A DNA stretch of 64,000 bases from Methanococcoides methylutens MM1 (GCF_000970325.1 NZ_CP009518.1:1860001-1924000); one strand, 5' to 3'. Positions 27,121-37,219 are shown, counted from the first letter of the stretch. Notes: generated by a model from the sequence alone, not told the origin. Made by a program: numbers and translations.

Positions 27121-28388
27121 AAGCAATAGTCATCGGTTCCGGACTTGGCGGTCTGCTAAGCGCGGCAAAATTATCGGGATCAGGATATGAAGTAGAGGTA
27201 TTCGAGCGCCTCCCCATCACAGGCGGCAGGTTCACAAATATCGATATCAAAGGATACCAGCTTTCCACAGGCGCCCTGCACATGATACCACATGGTCCCA
27301 CAGGACCGTTGGCGCAACTCCTCAGGGAAGTCAACGCAGATGTCACCATCGAACGCGAGGACGGAATGGCTTTCATGCGCATATTTGAGGACATTGGGAA
27401 CAACATCTACGAAGATGTGCCCTTCGCAAAGTTCGGTAAAGTTTTCTCCCTATGGAACAGGATCAAGCTTGCATTCCTCATGATCACCACCCGAAAGAAC
27501 ACACCTAAGAACTGCTCCTTTGCAGAATGGCTTTCCAAACATCTCGATACCCCTCTTGCATACCAGATGGCAGATGCCTTCTGCGGCTGGGCCCTTAGCT
27601 TGAAAGCAGAAGACGTCCCTGCAGAAGAAGTGTTCGAGATCTTCGAGAACCTCTACCGCTATGGTGGCCCCGGAGTACCCATCGGAGGCTGTAAAGCTGT
27701 CACCGATGCCCTGGCAGATGTCGTCAGGAACAATGGTGGGACAATCCATACTGAAAAAGAGGTGACGGAGATAATTACAGAGGATGGAAAGGCCATTGGC
27801 GTCATTATAGATGGTAAACAACATCCTGCAGACCTCGTTATCAGCAATATCGGACATCATTATACAAACGACCTTTGCAAAGGGGAGGAGACCGATGCAG
27901 AGTACCAAAAATACCTGGACAGGGTAAAAGCTATCAAGCCATCAGCAGGAGCCAAGATATGTCTTGCAGCAAGTGAACCACTGATCGGCCACGGAGGAGT
28001 GCTGTTCACACCCTCGGCCAGACGCGTGAACGGTATCAACGAGGTTACCAACATCGACCCCAAACTTGCACCGCAGGGCAAACACCTTGTAATGGCACAC
28101 CAGACTACGAAATGGGAAAGAATACCTTACCTTGAGGACGAGATAGATCTTGGAATTAAGGACCTTGAAGAGATCTTTGCAGGCAAGGATTACGAAATAA
28201 TCCTAACACAATCCCATTACAACGGCTGGCCTGTCAACAGGTCATCGTCAGGTTCAGATATCGGCAACACAACGCCTATCGAAGGCCTGTATGTGGTGGG
28301 TGACGGTGCAAAGGGCAAGGGCGGCATCGAAGTTGAAGGCATAGCCCTTGGTGTTAAGAACACCATGAACCTTATTCTGGGCAATTAA
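27117..28388 (+). CDS. FAD-dependent oxidoreductase, phytoene desaturase-like
   Basis: A 423-residue flavoprotein of the phytoene desaturase/amine oxidase superfamily. The N-terminal FAD motif is IGSGLGGLLSAAKLSGSGYEVEVFE (key part GSGLGG), followed by PITGGRF; the C-terminal FAD motif GLYVVGDGAKGKGGIEVEG closes the fold. Coupled to a ferredoxin, it could be a reductase (saturase) of isoprenoid double bonds rather than a desaturase. Methanophenazine or lipid side chains are candidate substrates, by inference only. Confidence 0.72.
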   Translation: MKAIVIGSGLGGLLSAAKLSGSGYEVEVFERLPITGGRFTNIDIKGYQLSTGALHMIPHGPTGPLAQLLREVNADVTIEREDGMAFMRIFEDIGNNIYEDVPFAKFGKVFSLWNRIKLAFLMITTRKNTPKNCSFAEWLSKHLDTPLAYQMADAFCGWALSLKAEDVPAEEVFEIFENLYRYGGPGVPIGGCKAVTDALADVVRNNGGTIHTEKEVTEIITEDGKAIGVIIDGKQHPADLVISNIGHHYTNDLCKGEETDAEYQKYLDRVKAIKPSAGAKICLAASEPLIGHGGVLFTPSARRVNGINEVTNIDPKLAPQGKHLVMAHQTTKWERIPYLEDEIDLGIKDLEEIFAGKDYEIILTQSHYNGWPVNRSSSGSDIGNTTPIEGLYVVGDGAKGKGGIEVEGIALGVKNTMNLILGN

Positions 28389-28613
28389 AAAACTGAAATA
28401 TCTTTTTTGGTGGCGGGCCATTGTCCGCCATCATAACCTGAAAATCCCGGAAGAAGCCTGCTTACTTTTTTACATTAATCAAGTCGTTTTCAATGAAATT
28501 AAACTGAAGTTGCATCGCGTCCTTGCCTCACTTTGACCTATCTAGCCCTTTCTGAAGCACAAATGTACCTTCGATTAAACTTATGTACTAATTCCTTCAT
28601 TCATTCACCAATT

Positions 28614-29606
28614 ATGCCCGAATTTGTGACCTTCTCACGCAATGTTTTCATTCCTGTCACGAACATTTGCAGGAACCGTTGCGGATATTGCACTTTCAGG
28701 CGGGATCCAGAACATCCTGAAGCCCGCCTTATGAGCGTAGAGGAAATAATACCGATCCTGAAAAATGGAAAAGAAGCAGGATGTACTGAAGCACTTTTTG
28801 TATTTGGAGAATATGCCGAAGAGGTTCCCGAATACAAAAAAGAGCTAAAAGAGATGGGATATGACAGCACCATCGAGTATGTCACAGAACTTTGTGAACT
28901 TGCAATCGAGAGAGGACTGCTGCCACACACCAATGCAGGCATCCTCAGCCGACATGAACTTGAGATGCTCAAACCTCTCAATATTAGTATGGGCTTGATG
29001 CTGGAAACCACTGCTGAACTGAAGGCTCACAGTGAGTCTCCCGGAAAGGCTCCTTCAAAACGTATCGAAATGATACGTACTGCCGGTGAACTGCAGATAC
29101 CTTTCACAACAGGCATACTGGTAGGCATTGGAGAGAGAGAGGAGGACAGGAAGAACTCACTGGAAGCTATTGCAGACATCCACAGGGAATTCGGACATAT
29201 TCAGGAAGTCATCATCCAGAACTTCATGCCCAAGCCGGACACACCAATGGCCGACCAGGCCCCACCTAAAAAAGAAGAGATGGTACAGGCAGTGTCCCTT
29301 GCAAGAGAAATACTACCGGATGATGTCACAGTCCAGGTCGCACCAAACCTGATCGAACCCCGCATACTCATCGAGAACGGAGCATCCGACCTTGGAGGCA
29401 TATCCCCCACAACCATCGACTGGATCAACCCGGAAGCTGAATGGCCAGGTGTTGTCGAACTTCAGGAGATGACAGGAGAAATTCCACTTATAGAAAGGTT
29501 GCCGATATACCCGCAGTATATCAAGAAAGGCTGGTACAGCGACAAACTTTCCAGCCTTATAACAGAGCTTACCGATAAAAACGGATTCAAGAGGAAACAG
29601 CAATGA
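28614..29606 (+). CDS. cofG: 7,8-didemethyl-8-hydroxy-5-deazariboflavin synthase subunit CofG
   Basis: Radical SAM half of F0 synthase, making the chromophore of coenzyme F420. In a 330-residue reading from the ATG at 28614 the cluster cysteines are C19, C23 and C26 (NICRNRCGYC). The upstream in-frame ATG at 28533 would add 27 residues without family resemblance, so it is not used. The stop overlaps the cofH1 start. It heads the cofG-cofH1-cofH2-cofC operon. Confidence 0.95.
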   Translation: MPEFVTFSRNVFIPVTNICRNRCGYCTFRRDPEHPEARLMSVEEIIPILKNGKEAGCTEALFVFGEYAEEVPEYKKELKEMGYDSTIEYVTELCELAIERGLLPHTNAGILSRHELEMLKPLNISMGLMLETTAELKAHSESPGKAPSKRIEMIRTAGELQIPFTTGILVGIGEREEDRKNSLEAIADIHREFGHIQEVIIQNFMPKPDTPMADQAPPKKEEMVQAVSLAREILPDDVTVQVAPNLIEPRILIENGASDLGGISPTTIDWINPEAEWPGVVELQEMTGEIPLIERLPIYPQYIKKGWYSDKLSSLITELTDKNGFKRKQQ

Positions 29607-30676
29607 TCCCTGAAGATATTGTAGAAAGAGCATACAATGGCACCACAACCAGAGAAGATGCTCTTGAACTGCTGGAAGTAAAGCCCTTTGAACTATATGC
29701 ACTGGCAGATGACCTGCGAAAGGAAGCTGTCGGGGACAACGTCACATATGTTGTTAACCGGAACATCAATTTCACTGATAGATGTATCGGAACCTGCGGA
29801 TTCTGTGCATTCAAGGACAAAAAAGGATACCTGCTCTCACAGGACCAGATAAGGGAGAAGATCGATGAAGCTGTCGCGTCAGGTGCCACTGAGCTGTGCA
29901 TCCAGGGAGGGTTGATGGAAGATGTGAAGCTCGATCTTTACCTGGACATACTCAGAGCCGTCAAAGAAGATCACCCTCACATTCACACACATTGCTTCTC
30001 ACCAATGGAAGTTTATCACGCTGCCACTTCCAGCGACCTGACAATTGAAGAGACACTTGCTGAGCTCAAAAAGAACGGATTGAACACCATGCCAGGCACC
30101 GCTGCAGAGATACTTGTTGACCGGGTACGTGAGATCATCTGCCCTGAGAAAATAACAAGGCAGCAGTGGATAGATATCGTAACATCTGCCCACAAGGCAG
30201 GAATATCGACGACTGCCACAATGATGTACGGACACGTGGAAACGTGGGAAGAACGCATTGACCACATATTAACGATAAGGGATATACAGAAGAAGACAGG
30301 CGGATTCACGGAATTTGTTCCGCTCCCATTCATGCCTTACAATAATACGATCGGGGACCAGATGCTTAAAGAAGGCAAGTTCATGACAACAGGAACAGAA
30401 GACCTGAAGGTCTATTCGCTTGCACGTATCTTACTGAACACACATGTAAAGAACATACAGGTCAGCTGGGTAAAGCTGGGCAAGAAACTTGCACAGGTTG
30501 CACTGTTGTGTGGCGGGAACGATCTTGGAGGCACACTTATGGAAGAAAGTATCTCAAGGTCCGCAGGAGCATCCAATGGCGAAGTGATCTCAGTCGAAGA
30601 ACTGGAATGGATCATCCGCGGTGCTGAAAGGACACCGGCACAGAGAGACACACTTTACAGGAGCATATCAGAATGA
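29603..30676 (+). CDS. cofH: F0 synthase subunit CofH, copy 1
   Basis: Radical SAM enzyme joining tyrosine-derived hydroxybenzyl to the ribityl pyrimidine for F0 synthesis. It has 357 residues with C61, C65 and C68 (RCIGTCGFC) and LCIQGGLMEDVKLDLY. Closely similar to the next gene, including the same N-terminal MIPEDIVERAYNGTTTREDA layout. ATGA overlap with cofG and a 4-base overlap with copy 2. Confidence 0.95.
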   Translation: MIPEDIVERAYNGTTTREDALELLEVKPFELYALADDLRKEAVGDNVTYVVNRNINFTDRCIGTCGFCAFKDKKGYLLSQDQIREKIDEAVASGATELCIQGGLMEDVKLDLYLDILRAVKEDHPHIHTHCFSPMEVYHAATSSDLTIEETLAELKKNGLNTMPGTAAEILVDRVREIICPEKITRQQWIDIVTSAHKAGISTTATMMYGHVETWEERIDHILTIRDIQKKTGGFTEFVPLPFMPYNNTIGDQMLKEGKFMTTGTEDLKVYSLARILLNTHVKNIQVSWVKLGKKLAQVALLCGGNDLGGTLMEESISRSAGASNGEVISVEELEWIIRGAERTPAQRDTLYRSISE

Positions 30677-31743
30677 CCATTCCGGAAGATATCATAGAAC
30701 GTGCCTACAAGGGAACTGCAACAAAAGAAGATGCAATTGCTCTCCTGGATGTGAACCCTTTCGAACTTTACACACTTGCAGATGACCTGCGCAAGGAGGC
30801 TGTGGGAGATACTGTGACATATGTTACCAACAGGAACATCTACATCACCAACATGTGCAAGGGAAGTTGCGGGTTCTGCGCATTCAGGGAAGGGGATGGC
30901 TACATCCTGACCATCGAGGAGATACTCGAACAGGTCGGCCAGGCGGAAAAGGCCGGTGCTGTTGAGATCTGCATCCAGGGCGGTTACCTCCCACAGCTGG
31001 ACCTTGAGTTCTACAACGAGATCGTGAAGAGCATACACACCAGCTATCCCAACATGACCATACACGGATTCTCCCCAATGGAGATCCATTATGCATCATC
31101 CCTTTCAGGGACACCTCTTGAGGATGCCCTTTCGGAACTTAAGAAGAACGGTCTGGGAACACTTACAGGCACCTCCGCAGAGATACTTTCAGACCGCGTC
31201 CGCAAGATCATCTGCGAAGATAAGATCACAACCAAGCAGTGGATAGAGACCATTAAAGCCTCACACAATGTGGGACTGCGTACCAATGCTACCATAATGT
31301 ACGGGCATGTGGAAACATGGGAAGAACGTTTCGACCACATACTCACAGTACGTGATATCCAGAAAGAGACCGGAGCCTTCACCGAACTGATAACAATGCC
31401 TTTCATGCCATACAATAACCGTATCGGAGAGGAGATGCTGCGTTCAGGGAAATTCATGACAACAGGGACCGAAGACCTGCAACTGATAGCTATTGCAAGA
31501 GTGCTTCTCAACAAGCACATCGACAATCTCCAGGCATGCTGGGTAAAGCTGGGCAAGAAACTTGCACAGGTGGCATTGTCCTGTGGAGCGAATGATATGG
31601 GTGGTACACTGATGGAAGACCAGATCACACTGGCATCCGGTGGTTCCAACGGAGAATACCTGCCGCCTGAAGAACTTGAGTGGATCATCAAGAGTGCAGG
31701 ACGCAAACCAATGAGAAGGAATGCACTATACGAGGAAATATGA
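30673..31743 (+). CDS. cofH: F0 synthase subunit CofH, copy 2
   Basis: Tandem paralogue of the preceding gene, 356 residues. All three cluster cysteines are kept (C62, C66, C69 in MCKGSCGFC), and so is the ICIQGGYLPQLDLEFY block, so neither copy looks inactive. Two CofH copies are also reported for Methanosarcina. Whether both are needed for F0 synthesis or one has a new substrate cannot be told from sequence. Confidence 0.93.
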   Translation: MTIPEDIIERAYKGTATKEDAIALLDVNPFELYTLADDLRKEAVGDTVTYVTNRNIYITNMCKGSCGFCAFREGDGYILTIEEILEQVGQAEKAGAVEICIQGGYLPQLDLEFYNEIVKSIHTSYPNMTIHGFSPMEIHYASSLSGTPLEDALSELKKNGLGTLTGTSAEILSDRVRKIICEDKITTKQWIETIKASHNVGLRTNATIMYGHVETWEERFDHILTVRDIQKETGAFTELITMPFMPYNNRIGEEMLRSGKFMTTGTEDLQLIAIARVLLNKHIDNLQACWVKLGKKLAQVALSCGANDMGGTLMEDQITLASGGSNGEYLPPEELEWIIKSAGRKPMRRNALYEEI

Positions 31744-31744
31744 T

Positions 31745-32392
31745 ATGAGGGCAGTGATCCCATACAAGAAGGAGAATGCTAAATCCAGGCTGTCTCCGGT
31801 ACTCTCAAAAGAAGAACGTGAGGAATTCGTCGAGCTTATGCTAAGAGACGTAGTCGACTCATTGCTCTGTGCCGGGATCACAAATATAGACATCCTTACC
31901 ACTTCCAGCAAAGGAGTTCCTGAAGACCTCGAGGTCAACCTTGTTGTGACCGAACCGGGACTAAACGTATCCATCAATGAATACCTCCGGACTGTTGATG
32001 AACCGACCATGATAATAATGGCAGATCTGCCTCTTGTGGGGAGCAGCCACCTCAAAAAGATAACATCATTCCCTGAAGACGTTGTCATAGTTCCCGGAAA
32101 AGGCGGTGGCACAAACATACTGTTCCTGAGCCAGCCAAAGGAATTCACAGTCAAATACCATGGATGCAGCTTTTTAAGTCATTGTGACATCACGAACGAC
32201 CTTGGAAAAAGCATCCGTATCTTCGATTCATTGCTTGCAAGCACCGACATCGATGAGCCTCATGATATTGTCGAGCTCCTAATATACGGGGACGGATTGG
32301 CAAAAGAATATGTTGAAAAGAGATTTTGCACAGAGACCGGAGAAGGGCGTGTGAAGATATCTGCAAGCTCAAAGCTTTCCGGTTTCATCTGA
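31745..32392 (+). CDS. cofC: 2-phospho-L-lactate guanylyltransferase CofC
   Basis: Activates 2-phospholactate with GTP for attachment to F0 in F420 synthesis. The 215-residue reading starts at the ATG at 31745, directly after the cofH2 stop, and shows RAVIPYKKENAKSRLSPVLS (nucleotide-binding loop), MADLPLVG and VPGKGGGTN. Length fits the family. The last 24 bases overlap the convergent cutA gene. Confidence 0.93.
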   Translation: MRAVIPYKKENAKSRLSPVLSKEEREEFVELMLRDVVDSLLCAGITNIDILTTSSKGVPEDLEVNLVVTEPGLNVSINEYLRTVDEPTMIIMADLPLVGSSHLKKITSFPEDVVIVPGKGGGTNILFLSQPKEFTVKYHGCSFLSHCDITNDLGKSIRIFDSLLASTDIDEPHDIVELLIYGDGLAKEYVEKRFCTETGEGRVKISASSKLSGFI

Positions 32393-32683
32393 TATCCACT
32401 GAAGATAATTTTTCTCACCGGTTATCTTCCAGGAGATTATGCATGGAAGATCGTAGCTGTGAAGGGATGATACCTTTTCTTTTAATTCTTCAAATTTGTC
32501 CCCTGTCGTTTTTACGATGAGTACGACCTCATCATCCTCTACAAGTTCATCGTTCCACCAATATATGGAACTCATAGGATGGATATTGGCACATGCGGCA
32601 AACCGACCGGAGACCAGCTCCCTTCCAATCGTACGGGCCTCATCCATACTTCCGGCAGTAATGTAAACCATAATATGATACAT
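32369..32683 (-). CDS. cutA: CutA1 family divalent cation tolerance protein
   Basis: A 104-residue trimer-forming protein linked to copper tolerance in bacteria; its biochemical role is unsettled. Typical motifs are ACANIHPMSSIYWWNDELVEDDEVVLIVKT (key part AACANIHP...SIYWW) and YDLPCIISWKI. The family usually has YxxPxII, seen here as YDLPCII. The 3' end overlaps cofC by 24 bases on the other strand. Confidence 0.92.
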   Translation of the reverse strand: MYHIMVYITAGSMDEARTIGRELVSGRFAACANIHPMSSIYWWNDELVEDDEVVLIVKTTGDKFEELKEKVSSLHSYDLPCIISWKITGEKNYLQWISDETGKL

Positions 32684-32819
32684 ATTAAAGGATATTTGCA
32701 GAAAACATATCTAAGTATCGTCCAGAATCCATGAACTACACGTAGGGCACATGAACTTATGAAAAGGATAAATGGATGCTAACAGAAACTGTTTGGGCAA
32801 TATGTGTTAGTATAGATAG

Positions 32820-32900
32820 CCGAAAACGCCATATTTTTTATTGGATTTTGCTTCCAATAAATAATCCAATATAAAAGTTTCCATTAAGCATTAAGCAACT
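32820..32900 (+). promoter_or_regulatory. Promoter with inverted repeat upstream of ferredoxin/geranylgeranyl reductase
   Basis: An 8-bp inverted repeat, ATTGGATT (32840-32847) and AATCCAAT (32863-32870), runs straight into a TATA-like ATATAAAAG (32869-32877). It lies about 90 bases upstream of the ferredoxin start and is the likely promoter, with a possible operator on top of it. Confidence 0.45.
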
Positions 32901-32964
32901 CACGAAACCTATATTATTATCAAAGTAATAATGGTACATCACATCTGACTATCGGTGATAATGA

Positions 32965-33138
32965 ATGAGCATCATTGTAAATAAATATAAATGTGGGTAC
33001 TGCGGTGCATGTGTGGGCGTCTGCCCAACAGGAGCATTAGAGCTCATCGAAACATGGATAGAAGTAGACAATAAATGTACGGGATGTGGCATCTGTCAGA
33101 AGATATGTCCACTGGGGGCTATCGAGGTGGACAGATGA
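32965..33138 (+). CDS. 2[4Fe-4S] ferredoxin for geranylgeranyl reductase
   Basis: A 57-residue ferredoxin with [12 protein letters not shown] and [12 protein letters not shown]. It ends in ATGA shared with the geranylgeranyl reductase start. In Methanosarcina acetivorans the adjacent ferredoxin is known to be required for full activity of this reductase, so the same partnership is expected here. The ATG at 32965 is used; an overlapping ATG at 32961 opens only seven codons. Confidence 0.93.
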   Translation: MSIIVNKYKCGYCGACVGVCPTGALELIETWIEVDNKCTGCGICQKICPLGAIEVDR

Positions 33139-34355
33139 AAAACGAGTATGATATTATTGTTGTCGGTGCAGGTCCCGCCGGATCTATTACTGCAAAAACA
33201 GCTGCAGAAAAAGGACTCGACGTACTCCTGATAGAAAAAAGACAGGAGATCGGAGATCCGATCAGGTGTGCCGAAGGAGTGGGAAAATACAACCTGGAAC
33301 AGCACATAGAACCCGACCCCAGATGGATCTGTGCTGATGTGAAAGGTTCACGCATCTTTTCACCAGACGGTACAATGGTCGAAATGGCAGAGGAAATTTC
33401 CGGTGGAGAAGTCGGTTATGTCCTTGAGAGAAAGATATTCGACCGGGCACTTGCTAACGAGAGTGCTCTTGCAGGAGCAGAAGTAATGGTCAAGACCAGA
33501 GCTACTGACCTTATAATTGAAGGCAATACAGTCTGCGGTATCAAGCTCATGCACCTGGGAGAAGAGCATGAGGTACGATCAAAGATCGTCATCGGTGCAG
33601 ACGGAATGGAATCAAAGGTTGGACGCTGGGCAGGCATCAATACATCTGTAAAGCCAGCAGATATGGAAACCTGTGCACAATACCTGGTAGCCAATGCGAA
33701 TATCGACCAGGAATTCTGTTATTTCTATCTCGGCAACGAGGTTGCCCCTGCAGGTTATATATGGTTGTTCCCAAAAGGTGGCAACAAGGCCAATGTAGGC
33801 ATAGGCATACTGGGAAGCGAGTCCGGAGAACAACGGGCCATTGACCTACTGAACGATTTCATGGAAAAGAACATGCCTGAGGCCAGGATTATCGAAATGG
33901 TCGTCGGAGGAGTACCGGTATCCGGTACCATAGACAGGACCATAGCCAACGGACTTATCCTGGTAGGTGACGCTGCACGCCAGTCAGATCCGATCACCGG
34001 CGGAGGCATCATCAACGCCATGGATGCAGGAAAGATAGCAGGAGAAGTTGCTGCAAAGGCTATCAGAAATGGAGATTGTTCCGAAAAGGGACTGCAGGAA
34101 TACGAGGACCTCTGGAGAGATACCATCGGCAGGGAGATCGACAACAGCCTTATAGTCAAAGAAACTTTTGTCAACTTCACAGACGAGGATCTGAACTCAC
34201 TGGCAAAATCACTCCAGAACGTAAACTTCACAAGCATGAGCCTTATGGACCTTTTACTCGCCCTGTTCAAAGCAAACAAGAAGCTTCTCTGGAACCTCAG
34301 AGGGCTCTTTAAAGATATTGTCAAGAACGATATCGATTTCAAATACAGGACATAA
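33135..34355 (+). CDS. Geranylgeranyl reductase (digeranylgeranylglycerophospholipid reductase)
   Basis: Flavoprotein saturating the geranylgeranyl chains of archaeal ether lipids. It has 406 residues from the ATG at 33135, with the FAD motif VVGAGPAGS at residues 10-18, [16 protein letters not shown] and the C-terminal [20 protein letters not shown]. The family sugar-binding YxWxFP motif is seen as YIWLFPKG. Coupled to the ferredoxin by an ATGA overlap. Confidence 0.95.
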   Translation: MKNEYDIIVVGAGPAGSITAKTAAEKGLDVLLIEKRQEIGDPIRCAEGVGKYNLEQHIEPDPRWICADVKGSRIFSPDGTMVEMAEEISGGEVGYVLERKIFDRALANESALAGAEVMVKTRATDLIIEGNTVCGIKLMHLGEEHEVRSKIVIGADGMESKVGRWAGINTSVKPADMETCAQYLVANANIDQEFCYFYLGNEVAPAGYIWLFPKGGNKANVGIGILGSESGEQRAIDLLNDFMEKNMPEARIIEMVVGGVPVSGTIDRTIANGLILVGDAARQSDPITGGGIINAMDAGKIAGEVAAKAIRNGDCSEKGLQEYEDLWRDTIGREIDNSLIVKETFVNFTDEDLNSLAKSLQNVNFTSMSLMDLLLALFKANKKLLWNLRGLFKDIVKNDIDFKYRT

Positions 34356-34366
34356 TTCTGCTTTTT

Positions 34367-34416
34367 GTTCCATCCGGGAAAGGCTGGAACAAGCACTTAT
34401 TTTATTTTAATTTTTA
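34367..34416 (+). terminator. Terminator between geranylgeranyl reductase and trkH
   Basis: A hairpin of GTTCCA (34367-34372) and TGGAAC (34385-34390) is followed by TTATTTTATTTTAATTTTT. It lies in the 72-bp gap between the two convergent genes and ends the plus-strand transcript. Confidence 0.6.
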
Positions 34417-34427
34417 TAAAATATAGT

Positions 34428-35867
34428 TTAACGTTTCCAGAACTCAGGCGTCAACATAACTATAACAGTGAACACTTCAAGCCTGCCGATCCACATATTG
34501 GCTATCAGGACAATTTTTCCAATAGCAGGAACAGTACTGAAGTTTGCCATTGGACCCACCACATTGAAACCAGGACCAATGTTTCCAAGAGTTGCTATTG
34601 ATGCCGTGACAGAACTGGTAAGGTCCATTCCAAATATGGAGAGAACAGCTGAGCTTATCAAAAAGATAAGGAAATAGATCACAACAAAAGAGATGATCGC
34701 ATGCATGATATCATTAGGTACGCTCTTTCCATTGAACTTGATAGGCCTCACAGCTTTAGGATGAATTGCTTTGAACAGCTCATTTCGTGCATATTTAAGC
34801 AGTATGAGAAGGCGAACTACCTTAATTCCACCTGCAGTAGACCCGGCACAACCTCCAATGAACATCATTGCCAGTAAAACCACTTTCCCGGAATCGGTCC
34901 ACAGATTAAAGTCAGTCGTTGCATAACCGGTTGTCGTCAATATTGAGATGACCTGGAAAATAGCATACCTGAAAGATGTAGGTATAGAATCCGGAGTATC
35001 CCTCCACAGGACCAGCGTCAAAAGGATCGTCGCAAGGCCCACTATCAAGAAATAGAATTTGAATTCATTATCCTTGAGAAGACTCTTCTTGTCAGAATAC
35101 AGGGTCTTGTAATGCAATGCAAAGTTCGCACCCGCAATGAACATAAAAAGAGTGATGATCCCTTCAATAAGAGGACTGTCAAAAGCAGCAACACTATCCG
35201 CATAAGGTGAAAAACCACCACATGCCATGGTAGTGAAAGTATGTGTACATGCATCGTAGAAGGACATTCCTGCACTGAGCAGAAGGAGAAGTTCCACTAC
35301 AGAAATGGATACATAGACTGTCCAGAGGATCTTTGCAGTCTCCTGGATCCTTGGCCTTAGTTGGTCCTCTTTGGGGCCCGGTGCCTCTGCACGAAACATC
35401 TGACGGCCTGCAACTCCCAACTTTGGGAGAATTGCAATGAAAAGCATGATGATTCCCATACCTCCAAGCCATTGTGTCATGCTTCGCCAGAACAGGAGAG
35501 ACTTTGAATGTGTTTCTATATCTACAAAGACCGTTGCACCTGTTGTTGTAAAGCCGGACATGGACTCAAACAATGCATTAAGAGGTGTTACCCCGTCGAA
35601 CATATACGGAATTGAACCAAAGAGCGCTGCTGCAAACCATCCAAAGGCTACTATGGCAAACCCTTCACGTTTTTCCCATTCCCGGTCATCTGATGAATAG
35701 CGAAATGAAAGAGCGGAACCAACAATTGTTGTTACAGAAAAGGCTACCGCAAAAGGAAAAGGGGACTCACCATAATAAAGAGCAACTCCCAGTGGCACCA
35801 GCATCATTGGGCCTAAAAAACGAAGAAGTAAGCCCATTACACTGAATACGATACCAAATCTCATCAA
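34428..35867 (-). CDS. trkH: Trk-type potassium uptake channel subunit TrkH
   Basis: Integral membrane K+ channel subunit, 479 residues. Four P-loop selectivity regions are recognisable: SGFTTTGATVF, TTMACGGFSPY, LTTTGYATTDF and ATLGNIGPGFN. Two ATG codons stand at the start (35867, 35864). It follows the trkA gene by 17 bases, and the two products form the channel and its gating ring. Confidence 0.95.
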   Translation of the reverse strand: MMRFGIVFSVMGLLLRFLGPMMLVPLGVALYYGESPFPFAVAFSVTTIVGSALSFRYSSDDREWEKREGFAIVAFGWFAAALFGSIPYMFDGVTPLNALFESMSGFTTTGATVFVDIETHSKSLLFWRSMTQWLGGMGIIMLFIAILPKLGVAGRQMFRAEAPGPKEDQLRPRIQETAKILWTVYVSISVVELLLLLSAGMSFYDACTHTFTTMACGGFSPYADSVAAFDSPLIEGIITLFMFIAGANFALHYKTLYSDKKSLLKDNEFKFYFLIVGLATILLTLVLWRDTPDSIPTSFRYAIFQVISILTTTGYATTDFNLWTDSGKVVLLAMMFIGGCAGSTAGGIKVVRLLILLKYARNELFKAIHPKAVRPIKFNGKSVPNDIMHAIISFVVIYFLIFLISSAVLSIFGMDLTSSVTASIATLGNIGPGFNVVGPMANFSTVPAIGKIVLIANMWIGRLEVFTVIVMLTPEFWKR

Positions 35868-35884
35868 ATCACGGCCGTATTGAA

Positions 35885-37219
35885 TTACTTGAAGAGTCTT
35901 TCGACTTCCTGATGTGCAGAAGGAAGCGAGAATATAAGCACACGGTCGCCTTCCTTAATGATATAGTTACCGCGTGGAACGAATGTTTCCCCTTTATGGA
36001 CCACCATACTAACAAGTGCTCCTTCAGGGAATTTGACGTTCTTCAGAGGTTTTCCAACTACCTTTGAGCTGCTTGATGTGGTATATTCGATGATCTCAGC
36101 CTTTTCACCCTCGATCATCGTCAGTGCTTCAATACCTGTCCCCATGGTCAGTTTTAGTACTTCGTTGATCGTAGCTTCCCTTGGACTTACAGCACGATCC
36201 ACGCCCACAAGTTCGAATAGTGGCACATAATCCAGATGATCTGCACGTACAACTACTTTCTTGGCACCAAGCTGTTTGGCAAGCAAAGCACATAAAAGGT
36301 TCTTTTCATCACTGTCCGTCACAGAGATGACCACATCCATATCCTGCACACCTTCTTCTTTCAAAAGGTTGATGTCCGTACCATTACCTTTCAGGACAAG
36401 TACCTTTGGAAGTGCCTCGGCAATGAACTCACAGCGTTCAAGGTCCTTTTCGATTATTTTGATGGTTGCATGGCTTTTCTCAATAAGCTTTGCAAGATAG
36501 AAACCAACGGTCCCTCCACCAATGATCATTATTCTGCTTACGTTTTCCTCATGACCTGCAAAAAGACTTCCCACATTGGCCATTGCATCGGATTTGCCAA
36601 TGACAACAACATGGTCATCGCCATGTATGACATCCTCCCCATGTGGAATAATGATGTCAGACTGCCTGTAAATAGCACTCACGATACAGCAATCGGAAAG
36701 ATCCAGATCCTTCATGTTCTTGTCCACAAGATCGCTGTCTTCTGACACAACGAATTCCATCATCTTGATCCTGCCATCTGCAAAGACCTCAGCATCAATA
36801 GCAGAAGGAATAGAAAGGATCTCTGCAACCTCAGAAGCAAGAGAGAGTTCCGGACAGATCATAACATCAATACCGATCTGTGTACGGGTTGCAACAGGCC
36901 TGTCAATATAATCAGGATTTGTGACCCTTGCCATTGTTTTGAATGGTCTGTAAGAAGGAGCGATCAGTTTGGCTGCAGTACAGGCAACAATGTTGACCTC
37001 ATCTGAGCCGGTTACTGCAACAAGCAAATCAGCATCGTTGAGCATCTTTCCTAATATGGATATATTAGCACCGTTTCCATGAATGACCTGTACATCAAGC
37101 TCATCTGCACGTGCACATGCATCCTCATCATTATCAATAACGACAACATCATTATTGAGATAAAGGGAACTTGCTATATGATACCCTACCTCACCGGCTC
37201 CGACGATTATGATTTTCAT
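35885..37219 (-). CDS. trkA: Trk potassium uptake regulatory protein TrkA
   Basis: Cytoplasmic gating subunit binding NAD(H) or ATP, 444 residues from the ATG at 37219 (the in-frame ATG at 37228 has no better support). Two RCK units: the first Rossmann motif is IVGAGEVGYHIA, the second IIGGGTVGFYLA; each is followed by an RCK_C domain. It is the first gene of the trkA-trkH unit. Confidence 0.95.
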   Translation of the reverse strand: MKIIIVGAGEVGYHIASSLYLNNDVVVIDNDEDACARADELDVQVIHGNGANISILGKMLNDADLLVAVTGSDEVNIVACTAAKLIAPSYRPFKTMARVTNPDYIDRPVATRTQIGIDVMICPELSLASEVAEILSIPSAIDAEVFADGRIKMMEFVVSEDSDLVDKNMKDLDLSDCCIVSAIYRQSDIIIPHGEDVIHGDDHVVVIGKSDAMANVGSLFAGHEENVSRIMIIGGGTVGFYLAKLIEKSHATIKIIEKDLERCEFIAEALPKVLVLKGNGTDINLLKEEGVQDMDVVISVTDSDEKNLLCALLAKQLGAKKVVVRADHLDYVPLFELVGVDRAVSPREATINEVLKLTMGTGIEALTMIEGEKAEIIEYTTSSSSKVVGKPLKNVKFPEGALVSMVVHKGETFVPRGNYIIKEGDRVLIFSLPSAHQEVERLFK

